Below are positions 14,099 to 22,251 of a stretch of DNA of 38,672 bases, one piece after another; the stretch's first letter is position 1; the number at the start of each line of letters is the position of its first letter. The stretch is from the NCBI GenBank assembly GCA_012517375.1, contig JAAYVC010000089.1, positions 1 to 38,672 on the forward strand, given 5' to 3'. Origin of the DNA: a bacterium. Its GTDB lineage: Bacteria > Hydrothermota > Tepidihabitantia > B3-TA06. The notes below the pieces were generated by a model that was not told the origin of the DNA, did no database searches, and saw only the letters and a list, made by a program, of their open reading frames with translations. A program made the translations under genes and the position numbers.

Positions 14099-15148
14099 AT
14101 GAGCAAGCAGCTTCCAAAGCTTATTTTGCCTTTCTCCATTATCCTGATTACATTTATGGCAGGGTGCTGTGGTACAGTCGTGAATGAACTCCTTGATACG
14201 AAAGACGAGCGGACGAAAGCGGGAACGTGCAAGATTGATGCGGCCGACACGACACTCTCTCTTTTCAAGGGAGAAAAAAGGGAGCTTCTTTTGCGCTACC
14301 TCTGTTCGAGCGCCGAGTGGCGTGTAACAAGATTCGGCGAGACGCCGGTAATCGAAGGAACCCTTGTTGCACTTAAAAGATCGAAGAGCGAGGATGGCTG
14401 GTTTACCACTCTGCACGGTTATGTAGCCGACTTTACCAAAGACACACTGCTTCAGTCGAGGGTGATGCTGAGGCTCCAACCGTACAAAAACAGAAGCGAG
14501 GACGGCTGGATACGCAACAACTGGTACGATAAGGGCGCAATCGGCGACTCCGGGGTTGAACTCAACATGTACAAACCGAAGTACGAGCAGCCCGGCATTG
14601 AGTCGTACCTCGTTCTGGAAGGCGAAGGGGTCTGGCTCGAGATCTATGAGCAGGCAGAGAGCGGAGACAGGGCTTTCACTCAAAGGGCCGTCAATGAGAT
14701 CAACGAGGAATTGAGGCATCTCCTTGATAATGGTTTCTCCTCGACCCAATTGCCCCAAGCCTCAACCAAGATTTCAGACAAGTCTGAAATCTTGGTTTTA
14801 GATGGTATGCAACCCGGCATCTACATGGCTTCGGGATACGTGAATCCAGGAGAACCCGGCTGGACATACTTCAAAGTATTCAACACGGAGACCGGTGTCG
14901 AGGTGATGTACGAAATGGAGCAGAAGAGAACGATAGAGTATGTCGGGTGGTCGAGCGACCAAAAGGAGAAGTTCTTCTTCGACTCGGAGGTCTGGTGCAA
15001 GGAGGGAGACTGGGAGCACGAATACCCGGCGCGATTCGAGCTCTGGTTCGTGCCAGAGGGAGGCGATGAGGGCGAGGAGGGCGAGGAGGGTTCGGGTGAG
15101 AGGCTTCTCGCGACAGCCGAGCGAAGGATATACGGCTGGGAGCGGTAA
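14099..15148 (+). CDS. Lipoprotein of unknown function, containing an inserted palindrome
   Basis: 349 aa. The N-terminal signal ends in a lipobox (ITFMAGC), so export and lipid attachment at Cys23 are likely. The remainder is mixed, acidic toward the end, with a low-complexity EEGEEG stretch near residue 325. No family recognised. No ribosome site is seen; a GATAAT 3 nt before the ATG lacks a matching -35. The frame is interrupted by a perfect 16-bp inverted repeat (14764-14797) that keeps the frame and codes for STKISDKSEILVL. Confidence 0.75.
   Translation: MSKQLPKLILPFSIILITFMAGCCGTVVNELLDTKDERTKAGTCKIDAADTTLSLFKGEKRELLLRYLCSSAEWRVTRFGETPVIEGTLVALKRSKSEDGWFTTLHGYVADFTKDTLLQSRVMLRLQPYKNRSEDGWIRNNWYDKGAIGDSGVELNMYKPKYEQPGIESYLVLEGEGVWLEIYEQAESGDRAFTQRAVNEINEELRHLLDNGFSSTQLPQASTKISDKSEILVLDGMQPGIYMASGYVNPGEPGWTYFKVFNTETGVEVMYEMEQKRTIEYVGWSSDQKEKFFFDSEVWCKEGDWEHEYPARFELWFVPEGGDEGEEGEEGSGERLLATAERRIYGWER
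14764..14797 (+). repeat. Perfect 34-nt inverted repeat inside a lipoprotein gene
   Basis: Arms AACCAAGATTTCAGAC (14764-14779) and GTCTGAAATCTTGGTT (14782-14797) with loop AA. The 2-nt-loop design is the same as in the intergenic hairpins at 3357, 4893 and 4927. Confidence 0.85.
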
Positions 15149-15175
15149 CGCTTGAATAGTACAAGAAGGAACGCG

Positions 15176-15874
15176 GTGAAGATAATTTCGCTTTTGTCGA
15201 CCATACCGGGCCTTGTTTTTTCAAATCCAACTCAATCCGGAACGTCAAGTTTGAGCTACGCTTTTCCTTTGTTCGATGGTACATGCTGGAAATACAAAGG
15301 CAAGGTAAAATGGAGCGTACCCGATTCGCCTGAGATCAGGGAGGATACGATCACATGGATGATGGAGATCGTCGAAACGATTGAAAGGAATGGGATTACG
15401 GCTGCGCGGGCAAAAGGACATCCCGCAGATCTTGCCTGGTATGACGAAAACCGGCAACCCGGCGATTACCTGATTGCTCATACAGGAGAAGACAGATACT
15501 ACATGCTGGAACGTTTACGGGCGGAGAAAGTCCTCGAGAGACTGCTGGATAAGAACGATTCACTCGACGGGCTGTTCGATGAATCCGAGCTTTTTCTTGA
15601 TCTTCCGCTTTCCATCAACAAGACCTTTGGAGGACTGGACAGCGGCTGTCGCTGGCAGGTTATCGAGATTGACAGCCTCGATCCCTGGTTGATAAGAGAG
15701 CCGCCTCTGCCCCGCTTTACTCGTTATAGCCTGGCCCTTGTAACCTTGCCCGATCACACGATCCTGGATTTCGTTCCCGGAATAGGAATTGCGAGGTACA
15801 GATACGTCCATCACGGCACGGTTTGCGAGGTTGACGTCAAGCTGGTTGATTATCGAAGAGGATGCAAAGAATAA
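15176..15874 (+). CDS. Exported protein of unknown function
   Basis: 232 aa from GTG 15176, chosen because AGAAGGA lies 5 nt upstream; the frame stays open to a TTG at 15152. The N-terminus MKIISLLSTIPGLVFSNP looks like a signal peptide. The mature part begins with a YAFPLFDGTCWKYKG segment of the kind seen in secreted proteins of this type of organism. No domain recognised. Second of three consecutive exported proteins (14099-16895). Confidence 0.7.
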   Translation: MKIISLLSTIPGLVFSNPTQSGTSSLSYAFPLFDGTCWKYKGKVKWSVPDSPEIREDTITWMMEIVETIERNGITAARAKGHPADLAWYDENRQPGDYLIAHTGEDRYYMLERLRAEKVLERLLDKNDSLDGLFDESELFLDLPLSINKTFGGLDSGCRWQVIEIDSLDPWLIREPPLPRFTRYSLALVTLPDHTILDFVPGIGIARYRYVHHGTVCEVDVKLVDYRRGCKE

Positions 15875-15875
15875 A

Positions 15876-16895
15876 GTGGGGTTTCATGATTTCCTGATGC
15901 TGTTAAGCGTTCTCGCAATAACAGGATGCGGTACAACCGAAGCCTCGGGTAATTCGAGTACCGCAAGTAACGGCAACGAGATGGTCACGGATTCAACCCT
16001 TGTCGTTCTCGTTGACGCCCGATACAAGATGTCGCACGGCTGGGGGCATGTATTCAGCTGCAAGGTCAAGGATGTGATTCGCGGAAACCTGGAGGACAGC
16101 GCATTCAGCCTGTCTGTATACGGAACAATCAAGCTTTACGGAGACCTGCTGCTTCCCTTTAAGGAGTATCACGACCTGATTCTGACCTTTACTCTCAATC
16201 CTGAAAGAAGTTTCGGCCCACCTCCCGGATTCAAGGATTCCCGCGGCAACTACTGGGAGATGAAATCCGCCATGCAGGCGAAGGATTCTTCCGTCAGTCT
16301 CTTTCCGAACACGATTTATGAGTATTTCCCTGACCTGTCCGGTTCTGATTACGCAATTGCCGCTTACGCCTACGACTCATTCCCCCCGCTTCGATACTCT
16401 AAACCTAGGCCGGAGGAATGGTCGAAGGGACTGAAAAAAATCGCGGGTGGTGATTTGAACATGGGATTCGTGAGGATATGGAGAAAGGAAAGCAGAATCG
16501 AATACATATGGATCACAAAACCTTATCCCGACGGAGGAGAATTCTACGCATTCGACAACGATACGGTGGACGCCCTCTACCCGGTCAACTCGCAAGGGTT
16601 TCTTTTCGTTACCCAGGTTGGTATTGTTAATTGGCGTTATATATACCAAAAAGGATTGCTCAGTAAGATAGTATACTATCGAACAAACACCCTCTCGCCC
16701 ATCTGGGCCGTTGACAGCGTGGAGTACTGGACCGGGACCGACGTGCCCAAATACACCTACCGATATACCGCGCCGGACGGTCAGAATATCCCGGAGAAAA
16801 AATGGGACTCAAGAACCATTTACGATAAAGAAGGCAAAATAACACGCAAAGAGGATTTCAAAGGCAACGTGCTCTGGGAGAGGGAATCGCATTAA
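15876..16895 (+). CDS. Lipoprotein of unknown function
   Basis: 339 aa from GTG 15876, one nt after the preceding stop; the frame itself is open from 15789 and no strong ribosome site marks the start. The segment FLMLLSVLAITGC provides a signal and lipobox. The C-terminal third contains DKEGKITRKEDFKGNVLWER, like the short repeats of MORN/toxin-antidote-like secreted proteins, but a single copy is not diagnostic. No family recognised. Co-directional with the two exported proteins before it. Confidence 0.7.
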   Translation: MGFHDFLMLLSVLAITGCGTTEASGNSSTASNGNEMVTDSTLVVLVDARYKMSHGWGHVFSCKVKDVIRGNLEDSAFSLSVYGTIKLYGDLLLPFKEYHDLILTFTLNPERSFGPPPGFKDSRGNYWEMKSAMQAKDSSVSLFPNTIYEYFPDLSGSDYAIAAYAYDSFPPLRYSKPRPEEWSKGLKKIAGGDLNMGFVRIWRKESRIEYIWITKPYPDGGEFYAFDNDTVDALYPVNSQGFLFVTQVGIVNWRYIYQKGLLSKIVYYRTNTLSPIWAVDSVEYWTGTDVPKYTYRYTAPDGQNIPEKKWDSRTIYDKEGKITRKEDFKGNVLWERESH

Positions 16896-16975
16896 TCGAC
16901 CAGCGCTAGACACACCGTTCTCAGATTCCAACATATTCAGATATTAAGAAGTTTTCGATTCATCGCACAAATTAC

Positions 16976-16989
16976 TTAACGATAGATAA
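16976..16989 (+). promoter_or_regulatory. Predicted operator O1 for the TetR-type regulator
   Basis: TTAACGATAGATAA, one mismatch from the palindromic consensus TTAAC-GNTA-GTTAA. It lies 49 bp upstream of O2. Confidence 0.6.
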
Positions 16990-17024
16990 AATGTTGACTT
17001 AAAATCAATTAAATGTTTTTTTAT

Positions 17025-17038
17025 TTAACGATAGTTAA
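17025..17038 (+). promoter_or_regulatory. Predicted operator O2
   Basis: TTAACGATAGTTAA, with inverted TTAAC/GTTAA half sites. It ends 6 bp before the -35 box at 17045. Confidence 0.7.
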
Positions 17039-17044
17039 AAAGAC

Positions 17045-17072
17045 TTGACAACATCCATTTATACGTTATAAT
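17045..17072 (+). promoter_or_regulatory. Consensus promoter of the regulator/ABC operon
   Basis: TTGACA (17045-17050), 16-bp spacer, TATAAT (17067-17072). Flanked by O2 upstream and O3 across the expected transcription start. Confidence 0.85.
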
Positions 17073-17075
17073 TAC

Positions 17076-17089
17076 TTAACGTTAGTTAA
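17076..17089 (+). promoter_or_regulatory. Predicted operator O3
   Basis: TTAACGTTAGTTAA, starting 3 bp after the -10 box, where binding would block initiation. It is 51 bp from O2. Confidence 0.7.
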
Positions 17090-17110
17090 ATTTTTGAATT
17101 TGGAGTGTCG

Positions 17111-18100
17111 GTGCAAAACAAATTAATAACAAGGAATGAGTTTGAAAAAAGGGTTGTCGAGCTATTCGCGCTGAAGCGTCTTGGAGGCATCCCTAAGAGA
17201 CGGAGGGATAAAGCGGTAGTGCTTAAAGCGCTCGCTCTCTCCTTTAACTCCTCAAAGGAGTACAAGGAGACTGAGATTAACGATTTGATCAGGAATTGGC
17301 TTAAAAAGGCTGAGGCGCCGGAAAGACTCGACCACGTTACGTTGAGGCGGGAGCTCGTGGATGAAGGTTTCCTCTCACGACCACGCGACGGCTCGCGCTA
17401 CTGGGTCACCGAACCGAAAGAAAACCTATTCGAGGAAGATGTGGATTCGGTTGACGTTCTTGCGGTTATAACGAACGCACGCGAGGAACAAGAAAAAACG
17501 AAGCGCGTCAAGGGCGAGGTAAGAAAAAAAATATTGAATGCCGCGTTAGAACTCTTTGCCGCAAAGGGTTACGAAGGCGCATCTATACGGGATATCGCCG
17601 ATAAGGCAGGCGTTACCTTGCCCAATATTTATTACTACTTCAAGGACAAGGAAGGCCTGTACCAGGCAGTGCTGAAGGACACGGTCGCGGATCTGATGGA
17701 GATTCTTATCAAGCTCGACGACCCCGAGGCTTCCTTCCGCGACAGATTTATTGCTCTGGGAAAGGCAAAAATGCGCATGGCAGCCCAGAAGAACGCCGCC
17801 ATAGAGCTTTTCATTAAAGAAATGCTTTCGGGAGGAATAGCCTCACCAGGTTTGACTCCTTCGCTTGCCGGGGCCATGCAGACAGGAGTGAAGTATCTTG
17901 AAGAAATGATCTCCTCTGCGGTCAAGAAGGGCGAAATAAAACCCATCAATCCCAAAATGGGAGTTCTTTATCTAATCAGCCTGTCGTTCGTTCACGGATC
18001 GAAATTCATTACGCAGTTTATCAAGAACCGCGAGCCCATGTCGGATGAGGATATTGAGGAATTCGTGGATATCCTGATGAAGGGTCTTGAAAAGAAATAA
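17111..18100 (+). CDS. DUF2087-TetR fusion transcriptional regulator
   Basis: 329 aa. Residues about 25-100 match DUF2087: RRRDKAVVLKALALSF, TEINDLIRNWL, then DHVTLRRELVDEGFLSR..DGSRYW. After a charged linker, residues about 136-183 form a TetR N-terminal HTH (ILNAALELFAAKGYEGASIRDIADKAGVTLPNIYYYFKDKEGLY), followed by a TetR-type ligand/dimer domain. DUF2087 is normally separate or joined to other HTH types, so this order is unusual. GTG 17111 is chosen over GTG 17105 because GGAG then lies 5 nt upstream. It heads the ABC transporter operon and is preceded by three operator-like palindromes, so autoregulation and control of the transporter are likely. Confidence 0.9.
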   Translation: MQNKLITRNEFEKRVVELFALKRLGGIPKRRRDKAVVLKALALSFNSSKEYKETEINDLIRNWLKKAEAPERLDHVTLRRELVDEGFLSRPRDGSRYWVTEPKENLFEEDVDSVDVLAVITNAREEQEKTKRVKGEVRKKILNAALELFAAKGYEGASIRDIADKAGVTLPNIYYYFKDKEGLYQAVLKDTVADLMEILIKLDDPEASFRDRFIALGKAKMRMAAQKNAAIELFIKEMLSGGIASPGLTPSLAGAMQTGVKYLEEMISSAVKKGEIKPINPKMGVLYLISLSFVHGSKFITQFIKNREPMSDEDIEEFVDILMKGLEKK

Positions 18101-18128
18101 AATCAGTCGATTATGAAAAGGAGTAGCA

Positions 18129-18818
18129 ATGGCTCTTTTGAGCATTAATAATCTCGTAAAAGACTACAAAACAGGCAAGGTACTTACCCATGCACTTAAA
18201 GGTATAAATCTCGAGATAGCCGAGGGTGAGTTTCTTTCCGTTGCAGGGCCATCGGGGTCGGGCAAAACAACACTCCTGAACATAATAGGATGCCTTGATG
18301 TGCCTACCTCAGGCAACGTTTCCCTTAACGGAACCGACCTGCTGGGCTTGAACAAGAAGATGAGAGCGAACCTGAGAAAGGATTCCATCGGCTTCATCTT
18401 CCAGTCGTTCAACCTGATTCCCGTTCTCACTGCATTCGAAAACGTGGAGATACCGCTCATCCTACTCAAATGGGATAAATCAAAACGCAAGGACACGGTG
18501 GAAAAAATCCTCATCGAAGTCGGATTGAAGGATTATATACACCGACGGCCTTCAGAGATGTCGGGCGGCCAGCAGCAGCGCGTGGCTATCGCCCGCGCCC
18601 TTGTGAAGGAACCTAAGCTGGTGCTTGCCGATGAACCCACCGCAAACATTGATTCCACGACCGGCCAGGAGATACTCGATCTCATGAAGAAGCTTAATCA
18701 GGAAAAGCACAGCACATTCATCTTCTCTACTCATGACAGGATGGTTATGGATTTCGCTGACCGACTCGTGCTTCTCAAGGACGGTCTCATAACTTCCGAC
18801 GCTAAAAAAAGGAAGTAG
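18129..18818 (+). CDS. ABC transporter ATPase, LolD/MacB type
   Basis: 229-aa ATPase subunit that powers a MacB/LolCDE-type mechanotransmission transporter. Walker A GPSGSGKT is near residues 39-46, with the Q-loop in IGFIFQSFNLIPVLTAFENVEIPL, signature MSGGQQQR, Walker B LVLADEPT and the switch His in STHD. AAGGAG before the ATG. Two permeases and a LolA-like protein follow at 2-12 nt spacing, so it acts with them in the inner membrane. Lipoprotein or lipid movement is the likely job given the LolA-like partner; drug export is the alternative. Confidence 0.93.
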   Translation: MALLSINNLVKDYKTGKVLTHALKGINLEIAEGEFLSVAGPSGSGKTTLLNIIGCLDVPTSGNVSLNGTDLLGLNKKMRANLRKDSIGFIFQSFNLIPVLTAFENVEIPLILLKWDKSKRKDTVEKILIEVGLKDYIHRRPSEMSGGQQQRVAIARALVKEPKLVLADEPTANIDSTTGQEILDLMKKLNQEKHSTFIFSTHDRMVMDFADRLVLLKDGLITSDAKKRK

Positions 18819-18820
18819 TC

Positions 18821-20059
18821 ATGTTGTTCAAATTGGCAATAAGAAACGTCTTCAGACATACGCGCAGGACACTGATTACGGCTCTTGCGATATCCATAGG
18901 CCTCATGTTCATGATTCTTATAGACTCGATGTTCGGCGGAGTAGAGAACCAGAGCATCCGCAACATCCTTGAGACAGATAACTCTGAGCTTATAGTTTAT
19001 CCGAAAGGGGTCTTTGAAAACCGCTTCCTCTTTCCATTGGATTCGATGATAGAGGGAGCGTCAGCGCTTGCTGATAAGATAGCTGAGGAAAGCCCTGAGG
19101 TAGTCTCTGCTGCCCCGAGACTGCGTTTCAGTTCTCTTGTTATAGGCCCAGAGGCTGAGCTTTTCGCGTTCGGTGTCGGAATTGACGCGTCAAAAGACTC
19201 AAAGGTTTTCAAGCTGAAAGGAAGCATCTCCGAAGGCAGATATCTCGAAAAGGAAGGGGATCTGGTTATCGGTTCAGGTCTTGCCAAGGAGTTGGAGATC
19301 AATGTCGGCGACGTGATTCTTGTCCAGACAAAATCCAGACGAGGCGTTATGGATGTCCGGGATTACGAAATAACGGGCATACTCAACACCTCAAACCCCT
19401 TAATCAATGCCAACGCCTTTTTTATCTCGCTCGGCGAGGCTCAAGCTATCCTTGAATCGCCTGGCGCCGCTTCGGAGATTAACCTTCACGTTAAAGGCGA
19501 CCCTAAGAACACCAAAAGGCTTAATGCGCTTGGAAGCAAGATAGGAGAGGAAACCGGCGGTTCATACGATGTATATACATGGTACGACCTAAATGCAGGT
19601 CTCTTTCAAATTGCGGGCCAGAAGCAATCGGTCGGATACCTCATCGCGCTCATCGTAATCGTCATCGCTCTCGTGGGAATAGTAAACACCATGCTTCTTT
19701 CGATATACGAGCGAATCCCGGAACTTGGCGCAATGAGAGCGATGGGTTTTACTAAAGCGGACATCAGATGGATGATGGTCATGGAAGGCTCGTCCATAGG
19801 CTTTCTTGGAGGGCTTTTCGGTGTAATACTTGGACTTGGGGTTGTAACCTATATGACTGAGGTCGGCTTTGATTTCACCGGGCTTATCGGAAACTTCAAG
19901 ATGCCATTTCCGATGGACATGCGTTTCAGAGGCGACTACAACTTCGGATACATGCTCTTCACGTTCCTTCTGGGCTGGATAGTCTCAACGCTCATAACCC
20001 TCATACCGACCCGCAAGGCTACAAGAATTGAACCCTCTGAAGCGCTCAGGCACGTTTAA
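18821..20059 (+). CDS. ABC transporter permease, FtsX/MacB family (first of two)
   Basis: 412 aa. N-terminal membrane helix (about residues 17-37, LITALAISIGLMFMILIDSMF), a large periplasmic MacB_PCD-type domain, then three C-terminal helices at about 270-290, 320-345 and 370-395. The coupling segment IYERIPELGAMRAMGFTKADI before the later helices is typical of FtsX permeases. Starts 3 nt after the ATPase gene and pairs with the next permease, giving a heterodimer as in LolC/LolE. Confidence 0.92.
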   Translation: MLFKLAIRNVFRHTRRTLITALAISIGLMFMILIDSMFGGVENQSIRNILETDNSELIVYPKGVFENRFLFPLDSMIEGASALADKIAEESPEVVSAAPRLRFSSLVIGPEAELFAFGVGIDASKDSKVFKLKGSISEGRYLEKEGDLVIGSGLAKELEINVGDVILVQTKSRRGVMDVRDYEITGILNTSNPLINANAFFISLGEAQAILESPGAASEINLHVKGDPKNTKRLNALGSKIGEETGGSYDVYTWYDLNAGLFQIAGQKQSVGYLIALIVIVIALVGIVNTMLLSIYERIPELGAMRAMGFTKADIRWMMVMEGSSIGFLGGLFGVILGLGVVTYMTEVGFDFTGLIGNFKMPFPMDMRFRGDYNFGYMLFTFLLGWIVSTLITLIPTRKATRIEPSEALRHV

Positions 20060-20069
20060 GGAGGAAATG

Positions 20070-21296
20070 ATGCTTTTGAAACTCGCTTTAAGAAACGTAA
20101 TGCGCAACAGACGCCGCTCAATACTCACGGCCCTTGGCGTCATCATCGCGGTAACGCTCATCATATACTCTCAGGGATTCATAACCGGAATGATAGACAA
20201 CGTGCTTGAAAATACGGCGCGCATCAAATCGGGTCATGTACGAATAGCGACGCCCGAGTATGAACGCCGCAAGAATCTGTCGCCGCTTGAGAATTCCCTC
20301 AGCATAACCCCAGAGCTCGAAAAGACGATCGAGCAAAACCCTCATGTAAAGGCGTTCACCTACAGGATTCAATTCGGCGTGCTTCTTTCAAACGGCGACA
20401 ACTCCAAGCCAGGATTCGGAACAGCAATAGATGTAGAGCGCGAAAAAAGCTTTCTCGATCTTTCGAGCGCAAAATACCTTCTTGAAGGCTCTTACCTTGC
20501 TCCGGACGACAAGGCTGTTCTCATAGGCAAGGGCCTTGCCGAAGACTTGGGATTCAAGGTCGGTGACTCCCTTGTGATAATTACATCGACCGCGTACGGC
20601 TCGCCGACAGGCATGAATCTTGGAGTCAAGGGAATTGTGGAGCTTGGACAGGCGAATCTGGACGAAAGAGTCTTCTATATCCCGCTTGCTGCGGCGCAGC
20701 AACTACTTGATCTTCAAGCCAAGGCCGCCGAGGTTCTTGTTCTATTGGACTCCAAGGAGAACGCAGAAAAAGTGGCAGCCGCATGGCAAAAAGAAGCCGG
20801 CGAGTCAATGGGGATTGATTTCATTCCCTGGCAGAAAGACGAAGTAGTGGGATGGATGAATATGGCATTCCAGGTCTTCTGGGTAATCTACTTCGTCATT
20901 CTTTTGATTGCCTCCGCAACCATCATCAACACCATGCTCATGGCTGTATTCGAACGGATCAAGGAGATAGGAATTCTCAAGGCAATGGGCATGCGCTCAT
21001 CGAGCATCCTGTGGCTTCTTACAATCGAAGCGTCGATGATAGGGCTGTTCGGCTCACTAATAGGCGCCATACTCGGAGTCGTCTTGTACTTTGCTGTCCC
21101 CGTTTTAAACTTCTCCTCAATTGCCGGTCAGGATCTGGGCACCATATACTTCAATCCGCTAATAAGACTTCATCTTACGGCGGGCGCAGCGATAGGATGC
21201 TTTTTGTTCGGCTGGCTCGTTGCCACGTTAACAGCCCTCTACCCGGCCCGGCAAGGCACAAAGGTAGAGCCTGCGACAGCGCTGAGAAGGATATAG
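20070..21296 (+). CDS. ABC transporter permease, FtsX/MacB family (second of two)
   Basis: 408 aa. Same layout as the preceding permease: an N-terminal helix (SILTALGVIIAVTLIIYSQGF), a periplasmic domain, and C-terminal helices with VFERIKEIGILKAMGMRSSSIL. ATG 20070 is chosen because AAGGAGG lies 5 nt upstream; the frame is open further back into the previous gene. The ribosome site overlaps the previous stop codon, implying coupled translation. Confidence 0.92.
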   Translation: MLLKLALRNVMRNRRRSILTALGVIIAVTLIIYSQGFITGMIDNVLENTARIKSGHVRIATPEYERRKNLSPLENSLSITPELEKTIEQNPHVKAFTYRIQFGVLLSNGDNSKPGFGTAIDVEREKSFLDLSSAKYLLEGSYLAPDDKAVLIGKGLAEDLGFKVGDSLVIITSTAYGSPTGMNLGVKGIVELGQANLDERVFYIPLAAAQQLLDLQAKAAEVLVLLDSKENAEKVAAAWQKEAGESMGIDFIPWQKDEVVGWMNMAFQVFWVIYFVILLIASATIINTMLMAVFERIKEIGILKAMGMRSSSILWLLTIEASMIGLFGSLIGAILGVVLYFAVPVLNFSSIAGQDLGTIYFNPLIRLHLTAGAAIGCFLFGWLVATLTALYPARQGTKVEPATALRRI

Positions 21297-21304
21297 GAGC
21301 AATA

Positions 21305-22045
21305 ATGAAACCAATCATTTTGATTATCCTGGCGGTCCTGACTGCAGCCGCCGAAATAAAAGCGATAAGCGCCGAAGAAATACTATCCAAGGTTGACAGG
21401 AACGTCGTCACATCCTCGATCCGCTACAAAGCCAAGCTCGACATAAGCATATCGGGGAAGGTAATGTCGAAACAATTCCAGGGCTACAGCACTGGCAACG
21501 ACAAGGCGTACATGGAGTTTACCTCCCCGTCTTCAGACAGCGGAAAAAGGTTCCTCCGTGTAAAGGACACGTTCTGGATGTACCTGCCTTCGGTAGGCAA
21601 GGCGACAAAGCTCTCCGGAGCTGCAACCCGCAGCTCGCTTATGGGCTCGGACTTTTCGTACGACGACGCCATAGAGAACGAAAAACTTTCAGACCTTTAC
21701 TTCGTGACGCTCGAAAAAGAGGAGAAAGTAAACGGCTCTCCGTGCTACGTTATCAAGCTCACGCTCAAACCCGATAAAAGCGCCTCGTATTTCATAAGAA
21801 AAATCTGGGTAGATAAGAGTAATTTCTCCTACCTTAAAGCAGAGTTCTATTCCAAGAGCATGACCTTGCTGAAAACGGTCCAGGTGCTTGAGTTTAAACA
21901 AATTGGAGCTCAATATTATCCCACTCATATCAAGATGGAAAACAAGTTAAGGAAGGATACATGGACCGAATTCAAGCTTACCGACGTTCAAATAGGCGCA
22001 TCTATACCAGCGGAGGTCTTTACCGTAAAATATCTTGAGCGTTAA
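21305..22045 (+). CDS. LolA-like outer-membrane lipoprotein-sorting protein
   Basis: 246 aa, with a signal peptide of about 22 residues. The mature part has the half-barrel pattern of LolA-like proteins: AEEILSKVDRN at the N-terminus, KAYMEFTSPSSDSGKRFLRVKDTFWMYLPSVGKATKLSG, MGSDFSYDD, and YPTHIKMEN near the end. These carry lipoproteins or lipids through the periplasm, or support an associated exporter. The ATG (AGGAGC upstream) is correct although the reading frame stays open far upstream inside the permease gene. Last gene of the regulator-ABC operon; a hairpin follows 17 nt after the stop. Confidence 0.9.
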   Translation: MKPIILIILAVLTAAAEIKAISAEEILSKVDRNVVTSSIRYKAKLDISISGKVMSKQFQGYSTGNDKAYMEFTSPSSDSGKRFLRVKDTFWMYLPSVGKATKLSGAATRSSLMGSDFSYDDAIENEKLSDLYFVTLEKEEKVNGSPCYVIKLTLKPDKSASYFIRKIWVDKSNFSYLKAEFYSKSMTLLKTVQVLEFKQIGAQYYPTHIKMENKLRKDTWTEFKLTDVQIGASIPAEVFTVKYLER

Positions 22046-22062
22046 ACAATTCAAATAAAGTC

Positions 22063-22096
22063 AATAAGGCCGGATTGAACCCACGCCGGCCTTATT
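22063..22096 (+). terminator. Hairpin terminator after the ABC operon
   Basis: Perfect 11-bp stem AATAAGGCCGG/CCGGCCTTATT with a 12-nt loop, followed by GTTTAGT. The U-tract is short, so termination strength is uncertain. Confidence 0.65.
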
Positions 22097-22251
22097 GTTT
22101 AGTATAATGATTTTTACTTTTTGTTAAACCTTAATCGACAAAACTTCACCTCTCATTTTATTTAAGGTAACTTTTAACAGTACTTAGTGCAAAGAAGGAA
22201 GTGGTATGAAACTTGCTTACTCAACAACTAAACACTCTTCAGGAGGAAATT

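Noticed and set aside
13958-14758. 266-aa minus-strand reading frame
   Set aside because: Antisense to the methyltransferase end and the lipoprotein, both of which have coherent protein features.
20852-21304. Upstream extension of the LolA-like frame
   Set aside because: It lies inside the permease gene in another frame and reads as a His/Arg-rich shadow; the ATG at 21305 has a ribosome site and signal peptide.
22103-22108. TATAAT as promoter for the 22252 gene
   Set aside because: No -35-like box at suitable distance, and it lies immediately after the terminator hairpin.
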